Shown: positions 13,101 through 23,017 of the stretch, one piece after another | Layout: every line of letters begins with the position of its first letter | Position numbering within the stretch: position 1 is the stretch's first letter | Assembly (NCBI GenBank): GCA_002633005.1 | Contig: NMRA01000292.1 | Span: 1-49,158 of the forward strand | Length of the DNA: 49,158 bases | DNA from: Phoronis australis | Taxonomy: Eukaryota; Phoronida; Phoronidae | Direction: 5' to 3' | Translations under genes and position numbers: made by a program | The notes under the pieces: model-generated | The model's input: only the letters and a program-made list of their open reading frames with translations | The model's database searches: none | What the model was told of the DNA's origin: nothing

Positions 13101-16100
13101 CTCCCAAAATTTAACACCTAAAAATTATGACCTAGGAAGTTATAAACCAAAAAGACACGCCCTTTTAGACTGATGCAACAACTGACAAGTGATGGATTCT
13201 ATATTTAACAAAGGCTTCTGAACTGTCTTGCAACACCCTTTGCTGAACAACAACTCAAGCAGATACAGTAAGCTAATTACACGAGTGTTGGTCAAGGTGT
13301 TTCTGTAATCGACTACTAGGCAGTAGTGAACATCAATATCCACTACATTATTGGTATGCATCATATTTGTTTCATGAATCAAGTTATCTGCTGCTCTTAA
13401 TCCTTGTCTGGGAATGACGTTAGCGACTCATCTTTCATATTTCCACACAGAAGTGATAACTGTCATTAAATATGCAGAATACACTTTTTACCCTAATCTA
13501 AAGTTTAGAAAATGATATAAAGTTGAAGAAAGTCCAGCAGTATACCTTTACGGTCATAATTGTAAAAAAACAAAACAAGTCGACATGGGCGCAGTGTGTC
13601 AAGAGAAATTTCTTTTTAATATACTTTTCATAAAAGATGACTAGCACCAAATGAATATATTATCATTTTCAAGTTGTACACCACAGCAACCATAGTGTTT
13701 TGAGAAACCTTTGGTATTCACAACACAAAGTCAGTAAGTTGCAGCCTTTAAAATGAAAAAAGAAGAATTTTGGCATGCCAATTAGTTTTGTCCAAAATTG
13801 GTGATTTTATTGTATAATTATTGAGTTCTACATTTACTTGTTGATTGTTCTAATCAAGCATTTATAACGAAGCTGTGATGAAAAATACACAAAACTTCAT
13901 ATGCACAACATTTTCGTGTACGTCAAAAACACAGATAAGAAAAATTTGTGACCAATAATTTCCAGAAAAAAATACACGATTCTTTTACACTTTCCCTCTT
14001 TTTCATCAGACACTTGACACGGCCCATATCATTGCAATGTCAAGTGCTTTGTCATTTAGTAAGACTCACACATTGTTGGTCTGACAATCCGGTCTCATGC
14101 AGGTCTGTATGGCATGCAGCCAACTCTTCATGTCTTGCATGTCATGGGCCTCTAAGACGTACTCCAGGTTATTGTCCGCCTGTAACAGAATACCATGAAA
14201 GTGCTATAGGCGATCGATATTCAGTGAAATTGAAATAAAACACTAAGGTAGTTGAAATGACTAGTTAATTAATTCGAAGACCACCAAACTAAACGTTAAA
14301 ATATTAAATATGTTAGAGATTAGTCATCAAATTCTGGCAGGTCTACCTTTTCTCAAGATCAAACCACACAGTTCCTAAGACCCAATGTGTTCTTAACATT
14401 TAATGTAACCAAATTTTGTTGACACAGAACAAGCCAGCCACAGACAGCAATATCCCCATGTCAAATGTTCTGTAGGAGGATGTACACAGAGGAGCATTTC
14501 CCTACATAAAGCATGAATGGAGAGATGGGCCAAAATTCAGGGAAATATGGTCAAATCACAAAATGGTGATGGTATGTATTACACCACTTCATAGGCGATC
14601 TTTTGAAGGTCTGGTTGAATTGCCTTTCAAGAAAATTAGGAGCAGTATATTCCACAGGGATGAAATGATGACCACTATTACTAAAGCTCCTTCATCTTTG
14701 GCAGGGATAATAAATGTCATGCTCAGGGAGTCAGGGTTAATTAGACTGTAAATAGAGCATTTGACTTGCTATATTGGCCAGTCTTAACAAGACAGGATAT
14801 GAACATTTACTACAAAGGTGGCTTTGACAATATTGATAACAATAAACATAACTGAAACCCGAGACGAGACGGATGATAAAGCTGACAATGATGAGAATCA
14901 TTCCTAGAAATCTGATTAGTGCGAAAGTGAAGACAATATTTCATCCATCCAAAGGCCAACTCGAAGACGATATTCTTTCGATATAATACACGCATTCAGC
15001 TAACTGCCTAACCCTGAATTTTCGAAAGTTTTTAATGCTCATGTTCAATTATACGATCAGCAATAGTCGGAGGCCACTAATAATATAATTTTTGTACTGG
15101 CAACATTTATGCCAATAGAACAACTAACCAATGAGTTTGTCCCAGTCTCAAGACAGGTTACCAGCAAATGATTATGATTTTAATGTTCAAAGAGTAAGGC
15201 TGGATACTTAACAAAAATATTCACAGCAGACTACCACATGTGTAACACACAGGGTAAAAATGTCACCACATAAACATTCGGTCTATACATTTTATGATCA
15301 ATTTAATAAGTAAGTGCATAAGGTTTTGAATTAACGAACGCAAATTATACTTACTTTCAAGACAAATGTGTTCTCATGATCAGGCATTTCTAAAGCCGTC
15401 GTTTCACGAACTTCATTGATTAAAGAGCAAAACACTCCACATTTTGGCTTAACATTCTGCAAGACAATAAGAGCAATATGTACAGTACAAGCCGAAAGTA
15501 TTCAGACAAAATGACCTGTCATGACGACTGGGCGAAAGCGAAATTCATCGTCACAGTAACTTAAGTCTTCTCTCATGACCGAGAACGTAGCGAAATCAAC
15601 AGGAGAGTTATAGCAGTGGCTAAGCCATTACGTAATTAGAATTTTAGACCCAAGTAGTTATAATCAGAAATTTTTGATGTTAACAGAATTAGCTGTCATG
15701 ACAAGAATATGGTATTTTGTTCGATTACTTTTGTCTTATACTGTAATTTACTAGCAACAATAGTCACATTTTATTGAAGATTGCACTTGAAAGGTAACCA
15801 AAAACCCAGAGTGGAAGTTGAAAGTGTGTACTTGTTGAAGTGTAACATATGAGCGATGAAGTTGAGTCTAATGGTCTCAGAAAGTATGTCACTTTTGGAT
15901 ACACTGAAGGTAACATGAATACATAACTCAAGACCAATAAATCGATTGTGGGTAAGATCCCACTGGATTTTGTGCGATGTCTCAACATATACTGTCTGGC
16001 ACAATGTGTGCACATCTGTAAGTGCTCATATGTAAAAACCCCAGAACACAACTGAGAGACCTTACTTGAGATTGAACTGTAATTGACTAAGAAAGGAAGT

Positions 16101-19100
16101 GAACAAGACAGCTGCAGCCATTGAATTGCTTGTGACTAAATAAATGCTATCCTCCAGAAATGGTTAAAAATAACAGCAGGTTGCCACAGTGACCTTGTTC
16201 GGTGACCTGGTAAAAATCCCACGTTGCCATGAAGTTGCCACGCCCCCATCCAAACACGCACCCAAAATACTACAAGAATTAAACAGACAGAAGTCAGAAT
16301 TGTTCAGAAAAAAACATGCACCCAAAATACTACAGGAATTAAACAGACAGAAGTCAGAATTGTTCAGAAAAAAAAACAGAATGACCCTGACGTGTTGGTC
16401 AGCCTCAGTGTGCCGGATAATGGCTCGAAAGGGAGAAACTGGTCATTACCGAGCACGCAGACAACTCCTAATGCTCTACTCAAGCGAAAAAACAATGAAA
16501 AATGTCGTCAGCGCGATCTCTAGTAAGCTATAGATTTGCTGAGTTCGCCAGTTTTCCACTTCAAGTAACTCATTTTGGCTCTTGCCAACATGATTTGGAG
16601 GCCTCAGTTCCCATTTGGTGACCTTGGAATTTTGCTAGGGCTAGTTGTTATGCTAAGCAGCGAACCTTACACAATGAGATTTGTCTAGTTAGAACTGTAC
16701 ACAGTATACATCTATCACCTAAGACATACTTGTGTGGCTCAAACAATACACTACTTCCAAAGTTCATAGCATTGCCAATGACTGGTCACTTAGCCACTAA
16801 GTGGCTTATTAAAAAATAAAAAAACAAGAAATTCTAAGTAATAAGAGAAGAAACCCAGGAGTGTCGTGCCGGCTTTGGCTGCAGCAAACCTGTTGAGAAA
16901 GACTACGCCTTTTAAGAACAGAAACTTTATCTGATACCTTATGAAACTAAAAAAGCCAATCGCTATATTTACAACGGAAAAAGGAAATACTGTAGTTCAT
17001 ATACTTTCATAAAACAAATCAGATAAGAACTGGAGAGAAATCTTTACTGCATGGAAAGAACAACATATCTTTTGAACTATTATTCAGTGAAACGCACAGG
17101 CCAGAGCATACACAGAGACTAGATGCAACCAATCTGATTGAACAACTATAAAATATACATGTCACAGCAAAGCTATCAGTGTTTGTACGGCCTTGATATT
17201 AGTATTTCACGACAAAGGGTTAAGGCAAATCTCGGATGTAAATCAACGAGTTCAACAAAACTCAGATAAGTTTGATGGACACAAGTCGGATCTGCCATTT
17301 TAATTCATCCACGTTTGGATTTTGAACCATCTTTAGTCCAGAACGATACTTACGGTAGATACAATGTTCTCAACTGCAAAATTGCAAAATAAGATTTCAT
17401 TTTACTCAATCTGTATTTTCCAAATGAAACCAGGAAACAAGTCGAATTTATGGATTTCATTAATTTAGAACTCCATAATTTTGTAAACAACCAAAGTAGT
17501 CATTGCGCTGGTGATTTTAACTGCGCTCCCACAGACTTATATAAGAAAGAAAAAATAGTGTACCGGTATTCCACGAAAAGTCCTGTAATATACAACATCA
17601 ACTTTTTAAATTCTAATTTCAAGTTGTACGGCGTATGGCGTGAAAATAACCCAGGTGTGAGGAAGTACAGTTGGAGGGATAAGAATATGTCATGCCAAAG
17701 TACAATTGACATGTGGCTAATTTCCAGAGAAGTAGCAGTCAAAGACGTTGCCATTATTAACGACTTTGTGTTTTCAGACCACTCTTGCCATTACTTTACA
17801 TTTTGAAACATCCGAAAATGCGAAGAGAGGTCCTGATCTTTGGAAATTTCATACTAGTTATTTAAACGATACCAATTATATAAACAAAATATTAAGTAAA
17901 TGTGTCGAATTTTATAGTACTTAATACCGACATATTGAAGACAAAAAGTTAGTGTGGGAATTAATTAAAATGGAAATAAGGAAAACTTCAATCTCTTGCA
18001 AAAAAGGTTGCAAAGAAGACCCGCTCTGACGAAATTGTTTTAATAGAAAAAATTAACGCTTTGACAGCCAAGGTGGAAAACGACCCTTCAGAGNACCTGT
18101 TGAGAAAGACTACGCCTTTTAAGAACAGAAACTTTATCTGATACCTTATGAAACTAAAAAAGCCAATCGCTATATTTACAACGGAAAAAGGAAATACTGT
18201 AGTTCATATACTTTCATAAAACAAATCAGATAAGAACTGGAGAGAAATCTTTACTGCATGGAAAGAACAACATATCTTTTGAACTATTATTCAGTGAAAC
18301 GACGCACAGGCCAGAGCATACACAGAGACTAGATGCAACCAATCTGATTGAACAACTATAAAATATACATGTCACAGCAAAGCTATCAGTGTTTGTATGG
18401 CTTTGATATTAGTATTTCATGACAAAGGGTTAAGGCAAACCTCGGATGTAAATCAACGAGTTCAACAAAACTCAGATAAGTCGGACACAAGTTGGATCTG
18501 CCATTTTAATTCATCCACCTTTGGATTTTGAACCATCTTTAGTCCAGAACGATACTTACGGTAGATACAATGTTCTCAACTGCAAAATTGCAAAATAAGA
18601 TTTCATTTTACTCAATCTGTATTTTCCAAATGAAACCAGGAAACAAGTCGAATTTATGGATTTCATTAATTTAGAACTCCATAATTTTGTAAACAACCAA
18701 AGTAGTCTTTGCGCTGGTGATTTTAACTGCACTCCCACAGACTTAGATAAGAAAGAAAAAATAGTGTACCGGTATTCCACGAAAAGTCCTGTAATATAGA
18801 ACATCAACTTTTTAAATTCTAATTTCAAGTTGTACGACGTATGCCGTGAAAATGACCCATGTGTGAGGAAGTACACTTGGAGGGAAAAGAATATGTCATG
18901 CCAAAGTAGAATTGACATGTGGCTAATTTCCAGAGAAGTAGCAGTCAAAGACGTTGCCATTATTAACGACTTTGTGTTTTCAGACCACTCTTGCCATTAC
19001 TTTACATTTTGAAACATCCGAAAATGCGAAGAGAGGTCCTGATCTTTGGAAATTTAACACTAGTTATTTAAACGATACCAAGTATATATATAGTACTCAA

Positions 19101-22100
19101 TACCGACATATTGAAGACAAAAATTTAGTGTGGGAATTAATTAAAATGGAAATAAGGAAAACTTCTGAAATCAATCTCTTGCAAAAAAGGTTGCAAAGAA
19201 GGCCCGCTCTGACAAAATTGTTTTAATAGAAAAAATTAACACTTTGACAGCCAAGGTGGAAAACGACCCTTCAGAGAAATTAAAAAAAGATTTACAAAAA
19301 GCCAAAATTGATTTGCAAATTATCCAGACCCAAGAAATTAAGGGCTCGATTCTGCGTAGTAAAGCACAATGGGCAGAACAAGGTGAGAATGGAAAGTATT
19401 TCAAAAACCTAGAGTTGCGCCACAGCAAGCAAAAACATATTAACGCCCTTGAAGATGGTGCTTAAATTATACATGATGCAGCAAGCATACGGAATATGCA
19501 AGTGAACTATTACAAAAAACTTTACTCCGATATTGAAGAATGCAACGGAGAAAGAACATATCCAATCGACCTTTTTAATTTTCCAATACATAAAAAGCTA
19601 TCTCCTGCAGATTCTTACGATTTAGAAAAAATCAAACAAAAGAAGCATTGTATGAATCTCTGTTAGAGACAAAACCTAATGAGACGCCTGGTAATGATGG
19701 CATCAGCTATGAATTTTATAAAACCTTTTGGAAGGTAATTAAAGACGATTTTTTGGCGAGCGTCACATGCAGCTTTGGAAATGGTCACATGTCCAATACT
19801 CAAAAGCAAGGCGTAATCACGTTAATCCCAAAAAGTAAACAGTCTGAGGAATTACTATCTTTAGACAATTGGAGACCTATCTCTTTTTTGAACTGTGACT
19901 ATAAATTAATAACTAAAACAATCGCAAACAAAATATACAAATATATTGACAATTTAATTCATCCATATCAAACATCCTTGCCAAAACGTTATATAGGCCA
20001 GAAAGAAATTGTAATTGACGATATGATTGCATTTTATAACGAAAAGCAAACCCTCGGTCACATTGTATTCCTCGATTTCAAGAAAGCGTACGATACTGTA
20101 AAGTGGGAGTTTTTATTTCAGTCCTTAAAAGCTTTTAATTTTGGTGACGTCTTTATCAATAGAATCCGTACATTGTATTCTGGAATTGCGTCATGTGTGT
20201 TGAACAATGGATTTATATCACAGTATTTTAACATAGAGAAAGGCCTCCAACAAGGAGACCCACTATCAAGTCCGCTGTTTGCTCTGTGTGTGGAAATTAT
20301 GTCACATCATATCAAAAGCAATGAATTAATTAGAGGCTTCACAATATCCAACCAAGAAATCAAAATTGCACAGTATGCAGACGATACAGTTCTTTTCATT
20401 AAAGACGTAGAATCTGGCAATAACTGTTTTAGATTTTTAGATTATTTTGGAACATTATCTGGACTCCACTTGAATTATGAAAAATGCCAAGGGATGTTTG
20501 CCTCAACAATGCGCTAAAATTGTAAACCACTTTACGGAATCAGCTGGCCCCAAAAGCCCATTAAAAGTCTAGGAATATTCTTTGGCAGAAAAGGGGATGA
20601 CGCTGAAAAACTCAATTCTGATGATAAAATCCAAAAGCTTAAGACCTGTGTAATATTTGGAAAATATGAAATTTGTCCATAAAAGGCAGAATCTTCCTCA
20701 CGAAAACTTTCAGTTTATCGAAACTCATTCATGTGGTGTCAACTCTGGGTATCACCAAAAAAAGAATTTGTGAAGTTAATAAACTTATCAGAGAATTTAT
20801 TTGGTTAAGTAAACCACCAAAAATTAAAGAAACCGTGACTATTTCGCCATATCAAGAGGGTGGTTTGAAATACCCTAACATGGAACTGATCAAGTTAATA
20901 TTTAATTGGGTCAAGCATTTTAATACAGAGGATGAGACAAGTTGGAAGATATACCCGAGGCATCTTTTCAGTTGTATTTTTGCATCTAATTTTCAACTGA
21001 AAACCGTAAAATGTGAAATTAAGAACCTTTTTACCTTGGATATTCTTAATCCTGAATTTTTTAATGAAGTACCAATAGCCAAACAAGTGATATGGAACAA
21101 TTGTAACTTAACTGCTAACTGAAAATCATTATTTTACCAAGATCTGTACAATGTAGGCCTCATACTTTGTGAAGATTTTTTAGATAGCCAGAACAAACTT
21201 CTTAAATGGGAAAGCATTAAGAAAAATTATACGTCTATCATACCATTTTCTTCCACTACAACGACCTTGAAGAAAGTTCTGAGTGTGTCAGATAGAAGGA
21301 TTGTTAGTTGTAATAACATTAGATTTTTATTCTTCAATAATTCCAATTCATGGATCAAAAACACATTTATTCACAAATTTTCTGTAAAACCAGATAATTA
21401 TGCGTTTTTAGTCAACTATTACACAGACGCCGAAATTAAAAAAATATATGATCTCCCTTTCAATCTACCCATAAACCCTCATTTGACAATATTTAAATAC
21501 TTTTTCATTCACAAAAGAATTTATACAAACAAAATGTTAAAAATATTTGGTATTTCACAAACAGACCAATGTCCCTACTGTGGTCACAGTGTGGTGAAGT
21601 CCAGACTTTTCAGCATATGTTTTACAGCTGCTTCTGTGTTAAACGTTTCTGGAATTCTTTACATCATTTCATAAGTAAAGTTTTTAATTTACACACTGAG
21701 CCATCTATGAACCTTTTCTTAGTTTGCTTCTTCGGCAATCTAAGTGAAATCTTCAATACCATATACACTCATGCCCAACATTATATTTATACATCATCGA
21801 GAGATGGGTCTCAACCTTGTTTTAATAAGTTTAGATTTATACATTTTGACGCAGTGAACCTCATTGTATTTAATGCCTGGGATAAAACTTCAGAACAGTG
21901 GAGGGTTTTGCAGGCATCTCTTTAAAATGATTCAAACAATATATGGTGTTATATTTTAACCACTTCTGTTGTATTATAAGAAAATTGACCTTTTCATAAA
22001 TATGCACCTACGTAAATGTAAACATAAGTTAATTAAACTGTGTGAATGTGAGTGTGAATGAGTGTATGAAAGTCTTTCCCCTCCCCCCCTTTTATATTAT

Positions 22101-23017
22101 TCTCGGCTAATTATTCGCCCAACTATTAGGAGTATTTTCCAAATACTTATTTGTTCAATTAATATGATGTACAGTGTACTATACTCTAGTAAGTTGTAAA
22201 GATATGTAGTTGGGGCTACCCAACCCCAGCCGTATCTACTATTCATTAATGATATGCTTTCAGGGTAAATATACGTAGTAACTCTTACCTTAGGAGGAGA
22301 GTAAAACTCTAGCATAAATCCATTGTCTGTTTTCATAAGTACCAGGCGGCATTTTTCCCACTTCGACTTGCTGAAAGCATCATCGTCTCTGAACCAGTTC
22401 ACTGAACCCTCTTTCTGACAATAAGTGCCTTTTCCATGGACTGTTCTATGCTTATCTTGCTTTTCCAAATTCCACTTCTTTTTTACAACATCTGCACCTC
22501 CACTTGACGAGCCATTGAGGCCTGGATCAGCAGACCGCTGTCGCTGTATTTTACGCGACTTCGCGTGGGATAGTTTACGAAAAGATAGCCGTCGAAAGAA
22601 AGATTTTGATCGATGTGTTTTGCTATCATGTACATCGGAATAATCTATATCTTCGTGATAAACGCCCGATGGACCATTCAGAGAGTTTAAATCAGATGAA
22701 GCAGCCACATCGGATTGGCCTGCAGCACCCAATGAATCTGCAGAACATGTTGGCAGTTTGTCAGAAATGACATCATCTTCGCTGCAACTACTTACAAAAG
22801 ATTGCCGGTGAGTATGAGTTTCGAAATGTTCGAGAAAATGGTCAGTGAATCGTTTGGCAAACAATTTAGCTGAATCTGGCTGATCGAATTGACTATTATG
22901 AATGGTGAAATGCCTGAATTCTCGAGCAAAGTCTCGGGCTGCCTTGGCTGCATGCTTTTCACAAAACTCAGTCCAGCTTGCTTGGTCTTCCGTTTGTTCA
23001 ACCACACTTGAAGCCAT
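6740..23017 (-). CDS. SH2B: SH2B-family adaptor protein (Lnk/APS/SH2B1 type), complete, 7 coding exons
   Basis: This gene encodes a cytoplasmic adaptor that couples receptor tyrosine kinases and JAK-type kinases to downstream partners. Seven exons joined at GT/AG sites give 1791 nt: 596 aa plus stop, within the 575-756 aa range of vertebrate SH2B proteins. In order they encode: an N-terminal Phe-zipper dimerisation domain (about residues 15-68, with WTEFCEKH and ARDFAREF); a basic Ser/Arg patch (about 150-180); a PH domain (about 200-312); a Pro-rich stretch [11 protein letters not shown] (about 365-380); an SH2 domain (about 408-510) with PWFHG and FLVRQSE, phosphotyrosine-binding Arg436; and a C-terminal [10 protein letters not shown] with Tyr593. 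That last motif matches the Cbl-binding RA(V/I)xNQY(S/T) motif of APS, with His for Gln. The start ATG at 23017 directly precedes the Phe-zipper. A CCCAG at the upstream edge suggests a spliced 5' UTR. Its first coding intron hosts an antisense LINE. Confidence 0.93.
7630..8245 (-). repeat. Reverse-oriented, diverged copy of the 445 bp higher-order repeat family (copy C)
   Basis: Read on the plus strand, 8115-8240 runs through GATCTTGCAAAGGG, GAGATACAGCCGTGGACGCAA and GAGTAGGAGGCGCCACA. This is the reverse complement of the subunit in the repeats at 36813-38743. A second, weaker match is at 7755-7815. It lies in the SH2B intron between exons 6 and 7. Confidence 0.6.
8246..9188. other. SH2B intron sequence, nothing recognised
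   Basis: The 3'-gene-side remainder of the intron between coding exons 6 and 7. A plus-strand frame at 8790-9182 is antisense to intron and exon edge and is not recognised. Confidence 0.4.
9189..9400 (-). CDS. SH2B: SH2B coding exon 6 (first half of SH2)
   Basis: 212 nt between a TTTTTCAG acceptor and a GTAAGC donor. It encodes the SH2 opening ([12 protein letters not shown]), [19 protein letters not shown] and FNFQSRAK. The FLVR Arg that holds phosphotyrosine is intact. Confidence 0.95.
9530..9790 (+). mobile_element. tRNA-derived SINE in SH2B intron
   Basis: A degenerate RNA polymerase III promoter is visible: an A box like AGGCTCAGTGGTGAG at about 9549 and a B box GCGTTCAATCCC at about 9591. 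This tRNA-like head is followed by a body of about 170 bp ending near AAGCAATGGGCCCAATGAGC. No poly(A) or clear target duplication is seen. The tail partly resembles that of the SINE at 25500-25720. Confidence 0.6.
9935..10075 (-). CDS. SH2B: SH2B coding exon 5 (Pro/Ser-rich linker)
   Basis: 141 nt between a TTGTCAG acceptor and a GTAAGTG donor, phase 1 at both ends. It encodes [20 protein letters not shown], then [13 protein letters not shown] and [10 protein letters not shown]. The PxLPPR-like stretch is a candidate SH3 ligand. Confidence 0.85.
10076..11935. other. SH2B intron between coding exons 4 and 5
   Basis: 1.86 kb of AT-rich sequence without recognisable genes or repeats. An 85-codon minus-strand frame at 11134-11391 looks like chance. 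Confidence 0.4.
11936..12009 (-). CDS. SH2B: SH2B coding exon 4 (PH-SH2 linker)
   Basis: 74 nt between a GTTACAG acceptor and a GTAGGT donor, with phases 2 to 1 that fit both neighbours. It encodes a low-complexity linker, [18 protein letters not shown] then NLPPSK. The call rests on phase and splice sites rather than on conservation. Confidence 0.75.
12010..14069. other. SH2B intron between coding exons 3 and 4
   Basis: 2.06 kb with no recognised feature. The 80-codon minus frame at 13140-13382 has no family resemblance. Confidence 0.4.
14070..14179 (-). CDS. SH2B: SH2B coding exon 3 (PH C-terminal helix)
   Basis: 110 nt between a TTACAG acceptor and a GTGAGT donor, ending in phase 2. It encodes [20 protein letters not shown], then LHAIQTCM; the invariant PH Trp of the last helix is present. 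Confidence 0.92.
14180..15354. other. SH2B intron between coding exons 2 and 3
   Basis: 1.17 kb with no recognised gene or repeat. Confidence 0.4.
15355..15456 (-). CDS. SH2B: SH2B coding exon 2 (PH domain middle)
   Basis: Exactly 34 codons in phase 0, between a TTGCAG acceptor and a GTAAGT donor. It encodes [20 protein letters not shown] and then [13 protein letters not shown], closely matching the SH2B PH core. Confidence 0.92.
16254..16373 (+). repeat. 60 bp direct duplication
   Basis: Two back-to-back copies of a 60 bp segment, each holding CACCCAAAATACTACA and GTTCAGAAAAAA. They differ by only a few bases. They sit inside a 114-codon plus-strand frame (16189-16533) and so duplicate 20 residues in frame (core [16 protein letters not shown]). 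I do not recognise that frame, and it lies in an SH2B intron. Confidence 0.8.
16888..18093 (+). repeat. Direct duplication of LINE 5' part, copy 1 (contig-end overlap)
   Basis: This 1206 bp matches 18095-19276 (1182 bp) apart from scattered substitutions and short indels. Copy 1 stops at the N at 18094 and copy 2 starts directly after it. That is the pattern of two overlapping contig ends or haplotypes left unmerged. Confidence 0.88.
17291..17806 (+). pseudogene. LINE endonuclease domain fragment, copy 1
   Basis: C-terminal two thirds of an APE-type endonuclease. [14 protein letters not shown] and [12 protein letters not shown] precede an in-frame stop, then come [26 protein letters not shown], the [19 protein letters not shown] core and the catalytic-type SDHSCHY. 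The domain makes the nick that primes reverse transcription. Copy 2 lies at 18490-19012. Confidence 0.85.
18094..18094. other. Single-N gap at an exact duplication joint
   Basis: The sequence ending CCCTTCAGAG before the N and the sequence starting ACCTGTTGAG after it are the two ends of a 1.2 kb overlap. Confidence 0.85.
18095..19276 (+). repeat. Direct duplication of LINE 5' part, copy 2
   Basis: Partner of 16888-18093. This copy continues without a break into the reverse transcriptase, so it is the one physically joined to the rest of the LINE. Confidence 0.88.
18490..19012 (+). pseudogene. LINE endonuclease domain fragment, copy 2
   Basis: Same endonuclease segment as at 17291-17806. 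It has [15 protein letters not shown]-type residues in place of CAPTDLYKK, a stop codon (TAG) in the middle near 18799, and the conserved [12 protein letters not shown] core with SDHSCHY near the end. Confidence 0.85.
19648..20517 (+). pseudogene. LINE reverse transcriptase domain (Tx1/L1-like)
   Basis: A 289-codon open stretch covers the core RT motifs: [38 protein letters not shown], a [11 protein letters not shown] catalytic Asp, [15 protein letters not shown] and QYADDTVLF with the active-site Asp pair. It would copy its own RNA at the target site. The frame is lost after 20517 and resumes in another frame by 20673, so the protein is broken although the catalytic residues remain. Confidence 0.92.
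20673..21925 (+). pseudogene. LINE ORF2 C-terminal region (thumb and zinc knuckle), frameshifted
   Basis: Starts with [18 protein letters not shown] and runs through [13 protein letters not shown] and [13 protein letters not shown], the L1/Tx1 pattern after the RT. A stop at about 21121 and a frameshift near 21590 split it. The zinc knuckle CPYCG is followed in a second frame by [13 protein letters not shown] and [10 protein letters not shown]. Confidence 0.85.
22289..23017 (-). CDS. SH2B: SH2B coding exon 1 (Phe-zipper, basic patch, start of PH)
   Basis: Runs 729 nt from the ATG to a GTAAGAG donor and ends in phase 0 after SPPK. The Phe-zipper reads through to FLEHFETH. The exon closes with the first PH strands ([22 protein letters not shown] region). 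A TTCCCAG just upstream of the ATG looks like an acceptor, so the 5' UTR is probably split. Confidence 0.93.

Larger units (their letters stand above)
17291..22095 (+). mobile_element. Tx1/L1-like non-LTR retrotransposon (LINE), 5'-truncated and decayed, antisense in SH2B intron 1
   Basis: ORF2-type signatures appear in order on the plus strand: apurinic endonuclease pieces, the post-endonuclease linker ([33 protein letters not shown]), reverse transcriptase, the LSLKGR-like thumb region and a C-terminal CPYCG zinc knuckle. Frames are interrupted by stops (one in the endonuclease near 17390) and frameshifts (for example just after 20517 and near 21590), so this copy is dead. No ORF1 is recognised. 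The element's 5' part is repeated because of the 18094 join. Its true left boundary is uncertain and may extend to about 16890. The tail near 22040-22095 is GTGAATGTGAG-rich without a clear poly(A). Confidence 0.88.
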
